Shown here in pieces: positions 1 to 12,400 of a stretch of 64,000 nucleotides of DNA. A program made the translations under genes and the position numbers. The DNA is from Tachypleus tridentatus. Its lineage: Eukaryota; Arthropoda; Merostomata; Xiphosura; Limulidae. Below the pieces are notes generated by a model. That model ran no database searches. It had not been told where the DNA came from and saw only the letters and a program-made list of their open reading frames with translations. Numbering within the stretch: the stretch's first letter is position 1; each line of letters starts with the position of its first letter. The stretch covers positions 22,113,276 through 22,177,275 of the forward strand of contig NW_027467782.1 of NCBI RefSeq assembly GCF_004210375.1, in the 5' to 3' direction.

Positions 1-66
1 TCGCCTTTTACCGCACATAGAAAAGCCGTACTTTTGAGTAGTGATGGCATTAAATGTAGTTTCCTT

Positions 67-174
67 CTATATATAGGGGACTGGTGAGGCTTGACTGGAA
101 TCGACGATGGACGTGGCGTAAGCGTTATCGGCATGTCAGCAGGCTGTTGGCGGCAGGACTGTCGATTCGACTAC
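67..174 (+). promoter_or_regulatory. Possible Pol III-type promoter motifs repeated in each monomer
   Basis: A TATA-like stretch (67-75) is followed by TGGCGTAAGCG (114-124), which fits the A-box consensus TRGYNNANNNG, and 50 bp after its start by GATTCGACTAC (164-174), which matches 9 of 11 positions of the B-box consensus. The common G/A variant at 115 keeps the consensus purine. A TTTT run occurs at 343-346. Such short motifs can occur by chance, and no transcript is known to me, so this is only a candidate. Confidence 0.2.
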
Positions 175-414
175 CGGCACCCGCCGCCTACCGAGGTTAT
201 CGTCGGCATTTCGATTACCGGCTCCCGCCGAGTTCCCGCAGTTTCTTTCTGCCCTTCGGACAGATAGGCGGTGGAACACGCTACGACGAGTTCGACGGTA
301 CTTCGGGTAGCCACGCGGAACTCTCCCGCATAAGCTCTCGCCTTTTACCGCACATAGAAAAGCCGTACTTTTGAGTAGTGATGGCATTAAATGTAGTTTC
401 CTTCTATATATATA
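76..414 (+). repeat. Representative satellite monomer with internal sub-repeat
   Basis: This 339 bp copy runs from one GGGGACTGG to the next. Inside it, bases 166-186 and 210-230 are an imperfect direct repeat (19 of 21 identical), and each is preceded by a related GTTATCG...GGCAT segment (124-134 and 195-209). Part of the monomer therefore arose by a short internal duplication followed by divergence. The last ~70 bp are AT-richer and contain the TATATA stretch that varies in length between copies. Confidence 0.8.
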
Positions 415-3400
415 GGGGACTGGTGAGGCTTGACTGGAATCGACGATGGACGTGGCGTAAGCGTTATCGGCATGTCAGCAGGCTGTTGGCGGCAGGACTG
501 TCGATTCGACTACCGGCACCCGCCGCCTACCGAGGTTATCGTCGGCATTTCGATTACCGGCTCCCGCCGAGTTCCCGCAGTTTCTTTCTGCCCTTCGGAC
601 AGATAGGCGGTGGAACACGCTACGACGAGTTCGACGGTACTTCGGGTAGCCACGCGGAACTCTCCCGCATAAGCTCTCGCCTTTTACCGCACATAGAAAA
701 GCCGTACTTTTGAGTAGTGATGGCATTAAATGTAGTTTCCTTCTATATATATAGGGGACTGGTGAGCTTGACTGGAATCGACGATGGACGTAGCGTAAGC
801 GTTATCGGCATGTCAGCAGGCTGTTGGCGGCAGGACTGTCGATTCGACTACCGGCACCCGCCGCCTACCGAGGTTATCGTCGGCATTTCGATTACCGGCT
901 CCCGCCGAGTTCCCGCAGTTTCTTTCTGCCCTTCGGACAGATAGGCGGTGGAACACGCTACGACGAGTTCGACGGTACTTAGGGTAGCCACGCGGAACTC
1001 TCCCGCATAAGCTCTCGCCTTTTACCGCACATAGAAAAGCCGTACTTTTGAGTAGTGATGGCATTAAATGTAGTTTCCTTCTATATATATAGGGGACTGG
1101 TGAGGCTTGACTGGAATCGACGATGGACGTGGCGTAAGCGTTATCGGCATGTCAGCAGGCTGTTGGCGGCAGGACTGTCGATTCGACTACCGGCACCCGC
1201 CGCCTACCGAGGTTATCGTCGGCATTTCGATTACCGGCTCCCGCCGAGTTCCGCAGTTTCTTTCTGCCCTTCGGACAGATAGGCGGTGGAACACGCTACG
1301 ACGAGTTCGACGGTACTTCGGGTAGCCACGCGGAACTCTCCCGCATAAGCTCTCGCCTTTTACCGCACATAGAAAAGCCGTACTTTTGAGTAGTGATGGC
1401 ATTAAATGTAGTTTCCTTCTATATATATAGGGGACTGGTGAGGCTTGACTGGAATCGACGATGGACGTAGCGTAAGCGTTATCGGCATGTCAGCAGGCTG
1501 TTGGCGGCAGGACTGTCGATTCGACTACCGGCACCCGCCGCCTACCGAGGTTATCGTCGGCATTTCGATTACCGGCTCCCGCCGAGTTCCCGCAGTTTCT
1601 TTCTGCCCTTCGGACAGATAGGCGGTGGAACACGCTACGACGAGTTCGACGGTACTTAGGGTAGCCACGCGGAACTCTCCCGCATAAGCTCTCGCCTTTT
1701 ACCGCACATAGAAAAGCCGTACTTTTGAGTAGTGATGGCATTAAATGTAGTTTCCTTCTATATATAGGGGACTGGTGAGGCTTGACTGGAATCGACGATG
1801 GACGTAGCGTAAGCGTTATCGGCATGTCAGCAGGCTGTTGGCGGCAGGACTGTCGATTCGACTACCGGCACCCGCCGCCTACCGAGGTTATCGTCGGCAT
1901 TTCGATTACCGGCTCCCGCCGAGTTCCCGCAGTTTCTTTCTGCCCTTCGGACAGATAGGCGGTGGAACACGCTACGACGAGTTCGACGGTACTTAGGGTA
2001 GCCACGCGGAACTCTCCCGCATAAGCTCTCGCCTTTTACCGCACATAGAAAAGCCGTACTTTTGAGTAGTGATGGCATTAAATGTAGTTTCCTTCTATAT
2101 ATATAGGGGACTGGTGAGGCTTGACTGGAATCGACGATGGACGTGGCGTAAGCGTTATCGGCATGTCAGCAGGCTGTTGGCGGCAGGACTGTCGATTCGA
2201 CTACCGGCACCCGCCGCCTACCGAGGTTATCGTCGGCATTTCGATTACCGGCTCCCGCCGAGTTCCCGCAGTTTCTTTCTGCCCTTCGGACAGATAGGCG
2301 GTGGAACACGCTACGACGAGTTCGACGGTACTTAGGGTAGCCACGCGGAACTCTCCCGCATAAGCTCTCGCCTTTTACCGCACATAGAAAAGCCGTACTT
2401 TTGAGTAGTGATGGCATTAAATGTAGTTTCCTTCTATATATAGGGGACTGGTGAGGCTTGACTGGAATCGACGATGGACGTGGCGTAAGCGTTATCGGCA
2501 TGTCAGCAGGCTGTTGGCGGCAGGACTGTCGATTCGACTACCGGCACCCGCCGCCTACCGAGGTTATCGTCGGCATTTCGATTACCGGCTCCCGCCGAGT
2601 TCCCGCAGTTTCTTTCTGCCCTTCGGACAGATAGGCGGTGGAACACGCTACGACGAGTTCGACGGTACTTAGGGTAGCCACGCGGAACTCTCCCGCATAA
2701 GCTCTCGCCTTTTACCGCACATAGAAAAGCCGTACTTTTGAGTAGTGATGGCATTAAATGTAGTTTCCTTCTATATATAGGGGACTGGTGAGGCTTGACT
2801 GGAATCGACGATGGACGTGGCGTAAGCGTTATCGGCATGTCAGCAGGCTGTTGGCGGCAGGACTGTCGATTCGACTACCGGCACCCGCCGCCTACCGAGG
2901 TTATCGTCGGCATTTCGATTACCGGCTCCCGCCGAGTTCCCGCAGTTTCTTTCTGCCCTTCGGACAGATAGGCGGTGGAACACGCTACGACGAGTTCGAC
3001 GGTACTTAGGGTAGCCACGCGGAACTCTCCCGCATAAGCTCTCGCCTTTTACCGCACATAGAAAAGCCGTACTTTTGAGTAGTGATGGCATTAAATGTAG
3101 TTTCCTTCTATATATAGGGGACTGGTGAGGCTTGACTGGAATCGACGATGGACGTGGCGTAAGCGTTATCGGCATGTCAGCAGGCTGTTGGCGGCAGGAC
3201 TGTCGATTCGACTACCGGCACCCGCCGCCTACCGAGGTTATCGTCGGCATTTCGATTACCGGCTCCCGCCGAGTTCCGCAGTTTCTTTCTGCCCTTCGGA
3301 CAGATAGGCGGTGGAACACGCTACGACGAGTTCGACGGTACTTCGGGTACCCACGCGGAACTCTCCCGCATAAGCTCTCGCCTTTTACCGCACATAGAAA

Positions 3401-6400
3401 AGCCGTACTTTTGAGTAGTGATGGCATTAAATGTAGTTTCCTTCTATATATATAGGGGACTGGTGAGGCTTGACTGGAATCGACGATGGACGTGGCGTAA
3501 GCGTTATCGGCATGTCAGCAGGCTGTTGGCGGCAGGACTGTCGATTCGACTACCGGCACCCGCCGCCTACCGAGGTTATCGTCGGCATTTCGATTACCGG
3601 CTCCCGCCGAGTTCCGCAGTTTCTTTCTGCCCTTCGGACAGATAGGCGGTGGAACACGCTACGACGAGTTCGACGGTACTTCGGGTACCACGCGGAACTC
3701 TCCCGCATAAGCTCTCGCCTTTTACCGCACATAGAAAAGCCGTACTTTTGAGTAGTGATGGCATTAAATGTAGTTTCCTTCTATATATAGGGGACTGGTG
3801 AGCTTGACTGGAATCGACGATGGACGTAGCGTAAGCGTTATCGGCATGTCAGCAGGCTGTTGGCGGCAGGACTGTCGATTCGACTACCGGCACCCGCCGC
3901 CTACCGAGGTTATCGTCGGCATTTCGATTACCGGCTCCCGCCGAGTTCCCGCAGTTTCTTTCTGCCCTTCGGACAGATAGGCGGTGGAACACGCTACGAC
4001 GAGTTCGACGGTACTTAGGGTAGCCACGCGGAACTCTCCCGCATAAGCTCTCGCCTTTTACCGCACATAGAAAAGCCGTACTTTTGAGTAGTGATGGCAT
4101 TAAATGTAGTTTCCTTCTATATATAGGGGACTGGTGAGGCTTGACTGGAATCGACGATGGACGTGGCGTAAGCGTTATCGGCATGTCAGCAGGCTGTTGG
4201 CGGCAGGACTGTCGATTCGACTACCGGCACCCGCCGCCTACCGAGGTTATCGTCGGCATTTCGATTACCGGCTCCCGCCGAGTTCCCGCAGTTTCTTTCT
4301 GCCCTTCGGACAGATAGGCGGTGGAACACGCTACGACGAGTTCGACGGTACTTAGGGTAGCCACGCGGAACTCTCCCGCATAAGCTCTCGCCTTTTACCG
4401 CACATAGAAAAGCCGTACTTTTGAGTAGTGATGGCATTAAATGTAGTTTCCTTCTATATATAGGGGACTGGTGAGGCTTGACTGGAATCGACGATGGACG
4501 TGGCGTAAGCGTTATCGGCATGTCAGCAGGCTGTTGGCGGCAGGACTGTCGATTCGACTACCGGCACCCGCCGCCTACCGAGGTTATCGTCGGCATTTCG
4601 ATTACCGGCTCCCGCCGAGTTCCCGCAGTTTCTTTCTGCCCTTCGGACAGATAGGCGGTGGAACACGCTACGACGAGTTCGACGGTACTTAGGGTAGCCA
4701 CGCGGAACTCTCCCGCATAAGCTCTCGCCTTTTACCGCACATAGAAAAGCCGTACTTTTGAGTAGTGATGGCATTAAATGTAGTTTCCTTCTATATATAT
4801 AGGGGACTGGTGAGGCTTGACTGGAATCGACGATGGACGTGGCGTAAGCGTTATCGGCATGTCAGCAGGCTGTTGGCGGCAGGACTGTCGATTCGACTAC
4901 CGGCACCCGCCGCCTACCGAGGTTATCGTCGGCATTTCGATTACCGGCTCCCGCCGAGTTCCGCAGTTTCTTTCTGCCCTTCGGACAGATAGGCGGTGGA
5001 ACACGCTACGACGAGTTCGACGGTACTTAGGGTAGCCACGCGGAACTCTCCCGCATAAGCTCTCGCCTTTTACCGCACATAGAAAAGCCGTACTTTTGAG
5101 TAGTGATGGCATTAAATGTAGTTTCCTTCTATATATATAGGGGACTGGTGAGGCTTGACTGGAATCGACGATGGACGTGGCGTAAGCGTTATCGGCATGT
5201 CAGCAGGCTGTTGGCGGCAGGACTGTCGATTCGACTACCGGCACCCGCCGCCTACCGAGGTTATCGTCGGCATTTCGATTACCGGCTCCCGCCGAGTTCC
5301 GCAGTTTCTTTCTGCCCTTCGGACAGATAGGCGGTGGAACACGCTACGACGAGTTCGACGGTACTTCGGGTACCCACGCGGAACTCTCCCGCATAAGCTC
5401 TCGCCTTTTACCGCACATAGAAAAGCCGTACTTTTGAGTAGTGATGGCATTAAATGTAGTTTCCTTCTATATATATAGGGGACTGGTGAGGCTTGACTGG
5501 AATCGACGATGGACGTGGCGTAAGCGTTATCGGCATGTCAGCAGGCTGTTGGCGGCAGGACTGTCGATTCGACTACCGGCACCCGCCGCCTACCGAGGTT
5601 ATCGTCGGCATTTCGATTACCGGCTCCCGCCGAGTTCCCGCAGTTTCTTTCTGCCCTTCGGACAGATAGGCGGTGGAACACGCTACGACGAGTTCGACGG
5701 CACTTAGGGTAGCCACGCGGAACTCTCCCGCATAAGCTCTCGCCTTTTACCGCACATAGAAAAGCCGTACTTTTGAGTAGTGATGGCATTAAATGTAGTT
5801 TCCTTCTATATATATAGGGGACTGGTGAGGCTTGACTGGAATCGACGATGGACGTGGCGTAAGCGTTATCGGCATGTCAGCAGGCTGTTGGCGGCAGGAC
5901 TGTCGATTCGACTACCGGCACCCGCCGCCTACCGAGGTTATCGTCGGCATTTCGATTACCGGCTCCCGCCGAGTTCCGCAGTTTCTTTCTGCCCTTCGGA
6001 CAGATAGGCGGTGGAACACGCTACGACGAGTTCGACGGTACTTCGGGTACCCACGCGGAACTCTCCCGCATAAGCTCTCGCCTTTTACCGCACATAGAAA
6101 AGCCGTACTTTTGAGTAGTGATGGCATTAAATGTAGTTTCCTTCTATATATATAGGGGACTGGTGAGGCTTGACTGGAATCGACGATGGACGTGGCGTAA
6201 GCGTTATCGGCATGTCAGCAGGCTGTTGGCGGCAGGACTGTCGATTCGACTACCGGCACCCGCCGCCTACCGAGGTTATCGTCGGCATTTCGATTACCGG
6301 CTCCCGCCGAGTTCCCGCAGTTTCTTTCTGCCCTTCGGACAGATAGGCGGTGGAACACGCTACGACGAGTTCGACGGCACTTAGGGTAGCCACGCGGAAC

Positions 6401-9400
6401 TCTCCCGCATAAGCTCTCGCCTTTTACCGCACATAGAAAAGCCGTACTTTTGAGTAGTGATGGCATTAAATGTAGTTTCCTTCTATATATATAGGGGACT
6501 GGTGAGGCTTGACTGGAATCGACGATGGACGTGGCGTAAGCGTTATCGGCATGTCAGCAGGCTGTTGGCGGCAGGACTGTCGATTCGACTACCGGCACCC
6601 GCCGCCTACCGAGGTTATCGTCGGCATTTCGATTACCGGCTCCCGCCGAGTTCCCGCAGTTTCTTTCTGCCCTTCGGACAGATAGGCGGTGGAACACGCT
6701 ACGACGAGTTCGACGGTACTTCGGGTAGCCACGCGGAACTCTCCCGCATAAGCTCTCGCCTTTTACCGCACATAGAAAAGCCGTACTTTTGAGTAGTGAT
6801 GGCATTAAATGTAGTTTCCTTCTATATATATAGGGGACTGGTGAGGCTTGACTGGAATCGACGATGGACGTAGCGTAAGCGTTATCGGCATGTCAGCAGG
6901 CTGTTGGCGGCAGGACTGTCGATTCGACTACCGGCACCCGCCGCCTACCGAGGTTATCGTCGGCATTTCGATTACCGGCTCCCGCCGAGTTCCCGCAGTT
7001 TCTTTCTGCCCTTCGGACAGATAGGCGGTGGAACACGCTACGACGAGTTCGACGGTACTTAGGGTAGCCACGCGGAACTCTCCCGCATAAGCTCTCGCCT
7101 TTTACCGCACATAGAAAAGCCGTACTTTTGAGTAGTGATGGCATTAAATGTAGTTTCCTTCTATATATAGGGGACTGGTGAGGCTTGACTGGAATCGACG
7201 ATGGACGTGGCGTAAGCGTTATCGGCATGTCAGCAGGCTGTTGGCGGCAGGACTGTCGATTCGACTACCGGCACCCGCCGCCTACCGAGGTTATCGTCGG
7301 CATTTCGATTACCGGCTCCCGCCGAGTTCCCGCAGTTTCTTTCTGCCCTTCGGACAGATAGGCGGTGGAACACGCTACGACGAGTTCGACGGTACTTAGG
7401 GTAGCCACGCGGAACTCTCCCGCATAAGCTCTCGCCTTTTACCGCACATAGAAAAGCCGTACTTTTGAGTAGTGATGGCATTAAATGTAGTTTCCTTCTA
7501 TATATAGGGGACTGGTGAGGCTTGACTGGAATCGACGATGGACGTGGCGTAAGCGTTATCGGCATGTCAGCAGGCTGTTGGCGGCAGGACTGTCGATTCG
7601 ACTACCGGCACCCGCCGCCTACCGAGGTTATCGTCGGCATTTCGATTACCGGCTCCCGCCGAGTTCCCGCAGTTTCTTTCTGCCCTTCGGACAGATAGGC
7701 GGTGGAACACGCTACGACGAGTTCGACGGTACTTCGGGTACCCACGCGGAACTCTCCCGCATAAGCTCTCGCCTTTTACCGCACATAGAAAAGCCGTACT
7801 TTTGAGTAGTGATGGCATTAAATGTAGTTTCCTTCTATATATAGGGGACTGGTGAGGCTTGACTGGAATCGACGATGGACGTGGCGTAAGCGTTATCGGC
7901 ATGTCAGCAGGCTGTTGGCGGCAGGACTGTCGATTCGACTACCGGCACCCGCCGCCTACCGAGGTTATCGTCGGCATTTCGATTACCGGCTCCCGCCGAG
8001 TTCCCGCAGTTTCTTTCTGCCCTTCGGACAGATAGGCGGTGGAACACGCTACGACGAGTTCGACGGCACTTAGGGTAGCCACGCGGAACTCTCCCGCATA
8101 AGCTCTCGCCTTTTACCGCACATAGAAAAGCCGTACTTTTGAGTAGTGATGGCATTAAATGTAGTTTCCTTCTATATATATAGGGGACTGGTGAGGCTTG
8201 ACTGGAATCGACGATGGACGTGGCGTAAGCGTTATCGGCATGTCAGCAGGCTGTTGGCGGCAGGACTGTCGATTCGACTACCGGCACCCGCCGCCTACCG
8301 AGGTTATCGTCGGCATTTCGATTACCGGCTCCCGCCGAGTTCCCGCAGTTTCTTTCTGCCCTTCGGACAGATAGGCGGTGGAACACGCTACGACGAGTTC
8401 GACGGTACTTCGGGTAGCCACGCGGAACTCTCCCGCATAAGCTCTCGCCTTTTACCGCACATAGAAAAGCCGTACTTTTGAGTAGTGATGGCATTAAATG
8501 TAGTTTCCTTCTATATATATAGGGGACTGGTGAGGCTTGACTGGAATCGACGATGGACGTGGCGTAAGCGTTATCGGCATGTCAGCAGGCTGTTGGCGGC
8601 AGGACTGTCGATTCGACTACCGGCACCCGCCGCCTACCGAGGTTATCGTCGGCATTTCGATTACCGGCTCCCGCCGAGTTCCCGCAGTTTCTTTCTGCCC
8701 TTCGGACAGATAGGCGGTGGAACACGCTACGACGAGTTCGACGGTACTTCGGGTACCACGCGGAACTCTCCCGCATAAGCTCTCGCCTTTTACCGCACAT
8801 AGAAAAGCCGTACTTTTGAGTAGTGATGGCATTAAATGTAGTTTCCTTCTATATATATAGGGGACTGGTGAGGCTTGACTGGAATCGACGATGGACGTGG
8901 CGTAAGCGTTATCGGCATGTCAGCAGGCTGTTGGCGGCAGGACTGTCGATTCGACTACCGGCACCCGCCGCCTACCGAGGTTATCGTCGGCATTTCGATT
9001 ACCGGCTCCCGCCGAGTTCCGCAGTTTCTTTCTGCCCTTCGGACAGATAGGCGGTGGAACACGCTACGACGAGTTCGACGGTACTTCGGGTAGCCACGCG
9101 GAACTCTCCCGCATAAGCTCTCGCCTTTTACCGCACATAGAAAAGCCGTACTTTTGAGTAGTGATGGCATTAAATGTAGTTTCCTTCTATATATAGGGGA
9201 CTGGTGAGGCTTGACTGGAATCGACGATGGACGTGGCGTAAGCGTTATCGGCATGTCAGCAGGCTGTTGGCGGCAGGACTGTCGATTCGACTACCGGCAC
9301 CCGCCGCCTACCGAGGTTATCGTCGGCATTTCGATTACCGGCTCCCGCCGAGTTCCCGCAGTTTCTTTCTGCCCTTCGGACAGATAGGCGGTGGAACACG

Positions 9401-12400
9401 CTACGACGAGTTCGACGGTACTTAGGGTACCACGCGGAACTCTCCGCATAAGCTCTCGCCTTTTACCGCACATAGAAAAGCCGTACTTTTGAGTAGTGAT
9501 GGCATTAAATGTAGTTTCCTTCTATATATATAGGGGACTGGTGAGGCTTGACTGGAATCGACGATGGACGTGGCGTAAGCGTTATCGGCATGTCAGCAGG
9601 CTGTTGGCGGCAGGACTGTCGATTCGACTACCGGCACCCGCCGCCTACCGAGGTTATCGTCGGCATTTCGATTACCGGCTCCCGCCGAGTTCCCGCAGTT
9701 TCTTTCTGCCCTTCGGACAGATAGGCGGTGGAACACGCTACGACGAGTTCGACGGTACTTAGGGTAGCCACGCGGAACTCTCCCGCATAAGCTCTCGCCT
9801 TTTACCGCACATAGAAAAGCCGTACTTTTGAGTAGTGATGGCATTAAATGTAGTTTCCTTCTATATATAGGGGACTGGTGAGGCTTGACTGGAATCGACG
9901 ATGGACGTGGCGTAAGCGTTATCGGCATGTCAGCAGGCTGTTGGCGGCAGGACTGTCGATTCGACTACCGGCACCCGCCGCCTACCGAGGTTATCGTCGG
10001 CATTTCGATTACCGGCTCCCGCCGAGTTCCCGCAGTTTCTTTCTGCCCTTCGGACAGATAGGCGGTGGAACACGCTACGACGAGTTCGACGGTACTTCGG
10101 GTAGCCACGCGGAACTCTCCCGCATAAGCTCTCGCCTTTTACCGCACATAGAAAAGCCGTACTTTTGAGTAGTGATGGCATTAAATGTAGTTTCCTTCTA
10201 TATATAGGGGACTGGTGAGGCTTGACTGGAATCGACGATGGACGTGGCGTAAGCGTTATCGGCATGTCAGCAGGCTGTTGGCGGCAGGACTGTCGATTCG
10301 ACTACCGGCACCCGCCGCCTACCGAGGTTATCGTCGGCATTTCGATTACCGGCTCCCGCCGAGTTCCGCAGTTTCTTTCTGCCCTTCGGACAGATAGGCG
10401 GTGGAACACGCTACGACGAGTTCGACGGTACTTAGGGTAGCCACGCGGAACTCTCCCGCATAAGCTCTCGCCTTTTACCGCACATAGAAAAGCCGTACTT
10501 TTGAGTAGTGATGGCATTAAATGTAGTTTCCTTCTATATATGGGGACTGGTGAGGCTTGACTGGAATCGACGATGGACGTGGCGTAAGCGTTATCGGCAT
10601 GTCAGCAGGCTGTTGGCGGCAGGACTGTCGATTCGACTACCGGCACCCGCCGCCTACCGAGGTTATCGTCGGCATTTCGATTACCGGCTCCCGCCGAGTT
10701 CCGCAGTTTCTTTCTGCCCTTCGGACAGATAGGCGGTGGAACACGCTACGACGAGTTCGACGGTACTTAGGGTAGCCACGCGGAACTCTCCCGCATAAGC
10801 TCTCGCCTTTTACCGCACATAGAAAAGCCGTACTTTTGAGTAGTGATGGCATTAAATGTAGTTTCCTTCTATATATAGGGGACTGGTGAGGCTTGACTGG
10901 AATCGACGATGGACGTGGCGTAAGCGTTATCGGCATGTCAGCAGGCTGTTGGCGGCAGGACTGTCGATTCGACTACCGGCACCCGCCGCCTACCGAGGTT
11001 ATCGTCGGCATTTCGATTACCGGCTCCCGCCGAGTTCCCGCAGTTTCTTTCTGCCCTTCGGACAGATAGGCGGTGGAACACGCTACGACGAGTTCGACGG
11101 TACTTAGGGTACCCACGCGGAACTCTCCCGCATAAGCTCTCGCCTTTTACCGCACATAGAAAAGCCGTACTTTTGAGTAGTGATGGCATTAAATGTAGTT
11201 TCCTTCTATATATATAGGGGACTGGTGAGGCTTGACTGGAATCGACGATGGACGTGGCGTAAGCGTTATCGGCATGTCAGCAGGCTGTTGGCGGCAGGAC
11301 TGTCGATTCGACTACCGGCACCCGCCGCCTACCGAGGTTATCGTCGGCATTTCGATTACCGGCTCCCGCCGAGTTCCCGCAGTTTCTTTCTGCCCTTCGG
11401 ACAGATAGGCGGTGGAACACGCTACGACGAGTTCGACGGTACTTCGGGTACCACGCGGAACTCTCCCGCATAAGCTCTCGCCTTTTACCGCACATAGAAA
11501 AGCCGTACTTTTGAGTAGTGATGGCATTAAATGTAGTTTCCTTCTATATATAGGGGACTGGTGAGGCTTGACTGGAATCGACGATGGACGTGGCGTAAGC
11601 GTTATCGGCATGTCAGCAGGCTGTTGGCGGCAGGACTGTCGATTCGACTACCGGCACCCGCCGCCTACCGAGGTTATCGTCGGCATTTCGATTACCGGCT
11701 CCCGCCGAGTTCCGCAGTTTCTTTCTGCCCTTCGGACAGATAGGCGGTGGAACACGCTACGACGAGTTCGACGGTACTTCGGGTAGCCACGCGGAACTCT
11801 CCCGCATAAGCTCTCGCCTTTTACCGCACATAGAAAAGCCGTACTTTTGAGTAGTGATGGCATTAAATGTAGTTTCCTTCTATATATATAGGGGACTGGT
11901 GAGGCTTGACTGGAATCGACGATGGACGTGGCGTAAGCGTTATCGGCATGTCAGCAGGCTGTTGGCGGCAGGACTGTCGATTCGACTACCGGCACCCGCC
12001 GCCTACCGAGGTTATCGTCGGCATTTCGATTACCGGCTCCCGCCGAGTTCCCGCAGTTTCTTTCTGCCCTTCGGACAGATAGGCGGTGGAACACGCTACG
12101 ACGAGTTCGACGGTACTTAGGGTAGCCACGCGGAACTCTCCCGCATAAGCTCTCGCCTTTTACCGCACATAGAAAAGCCGTACTTTTGAGTAGTGATGGC
12201 ATTAAATGTAGTTTCCTTCTATATATATAGGGGACTGGTGAGGCTTGACTGGAATCGACGATGGACGTGGCGTAAGCGTTATCGGCATGTCAGCAGGCTG
12301 TTGGCGGCAGGACTGTCGATTCGACTACCGGCACCCGCCGCCTACCGAGGTTATCGTCGGCATTTCGATTACCGGCTCCCGCCGAGTTCCGCAGTTTCTT

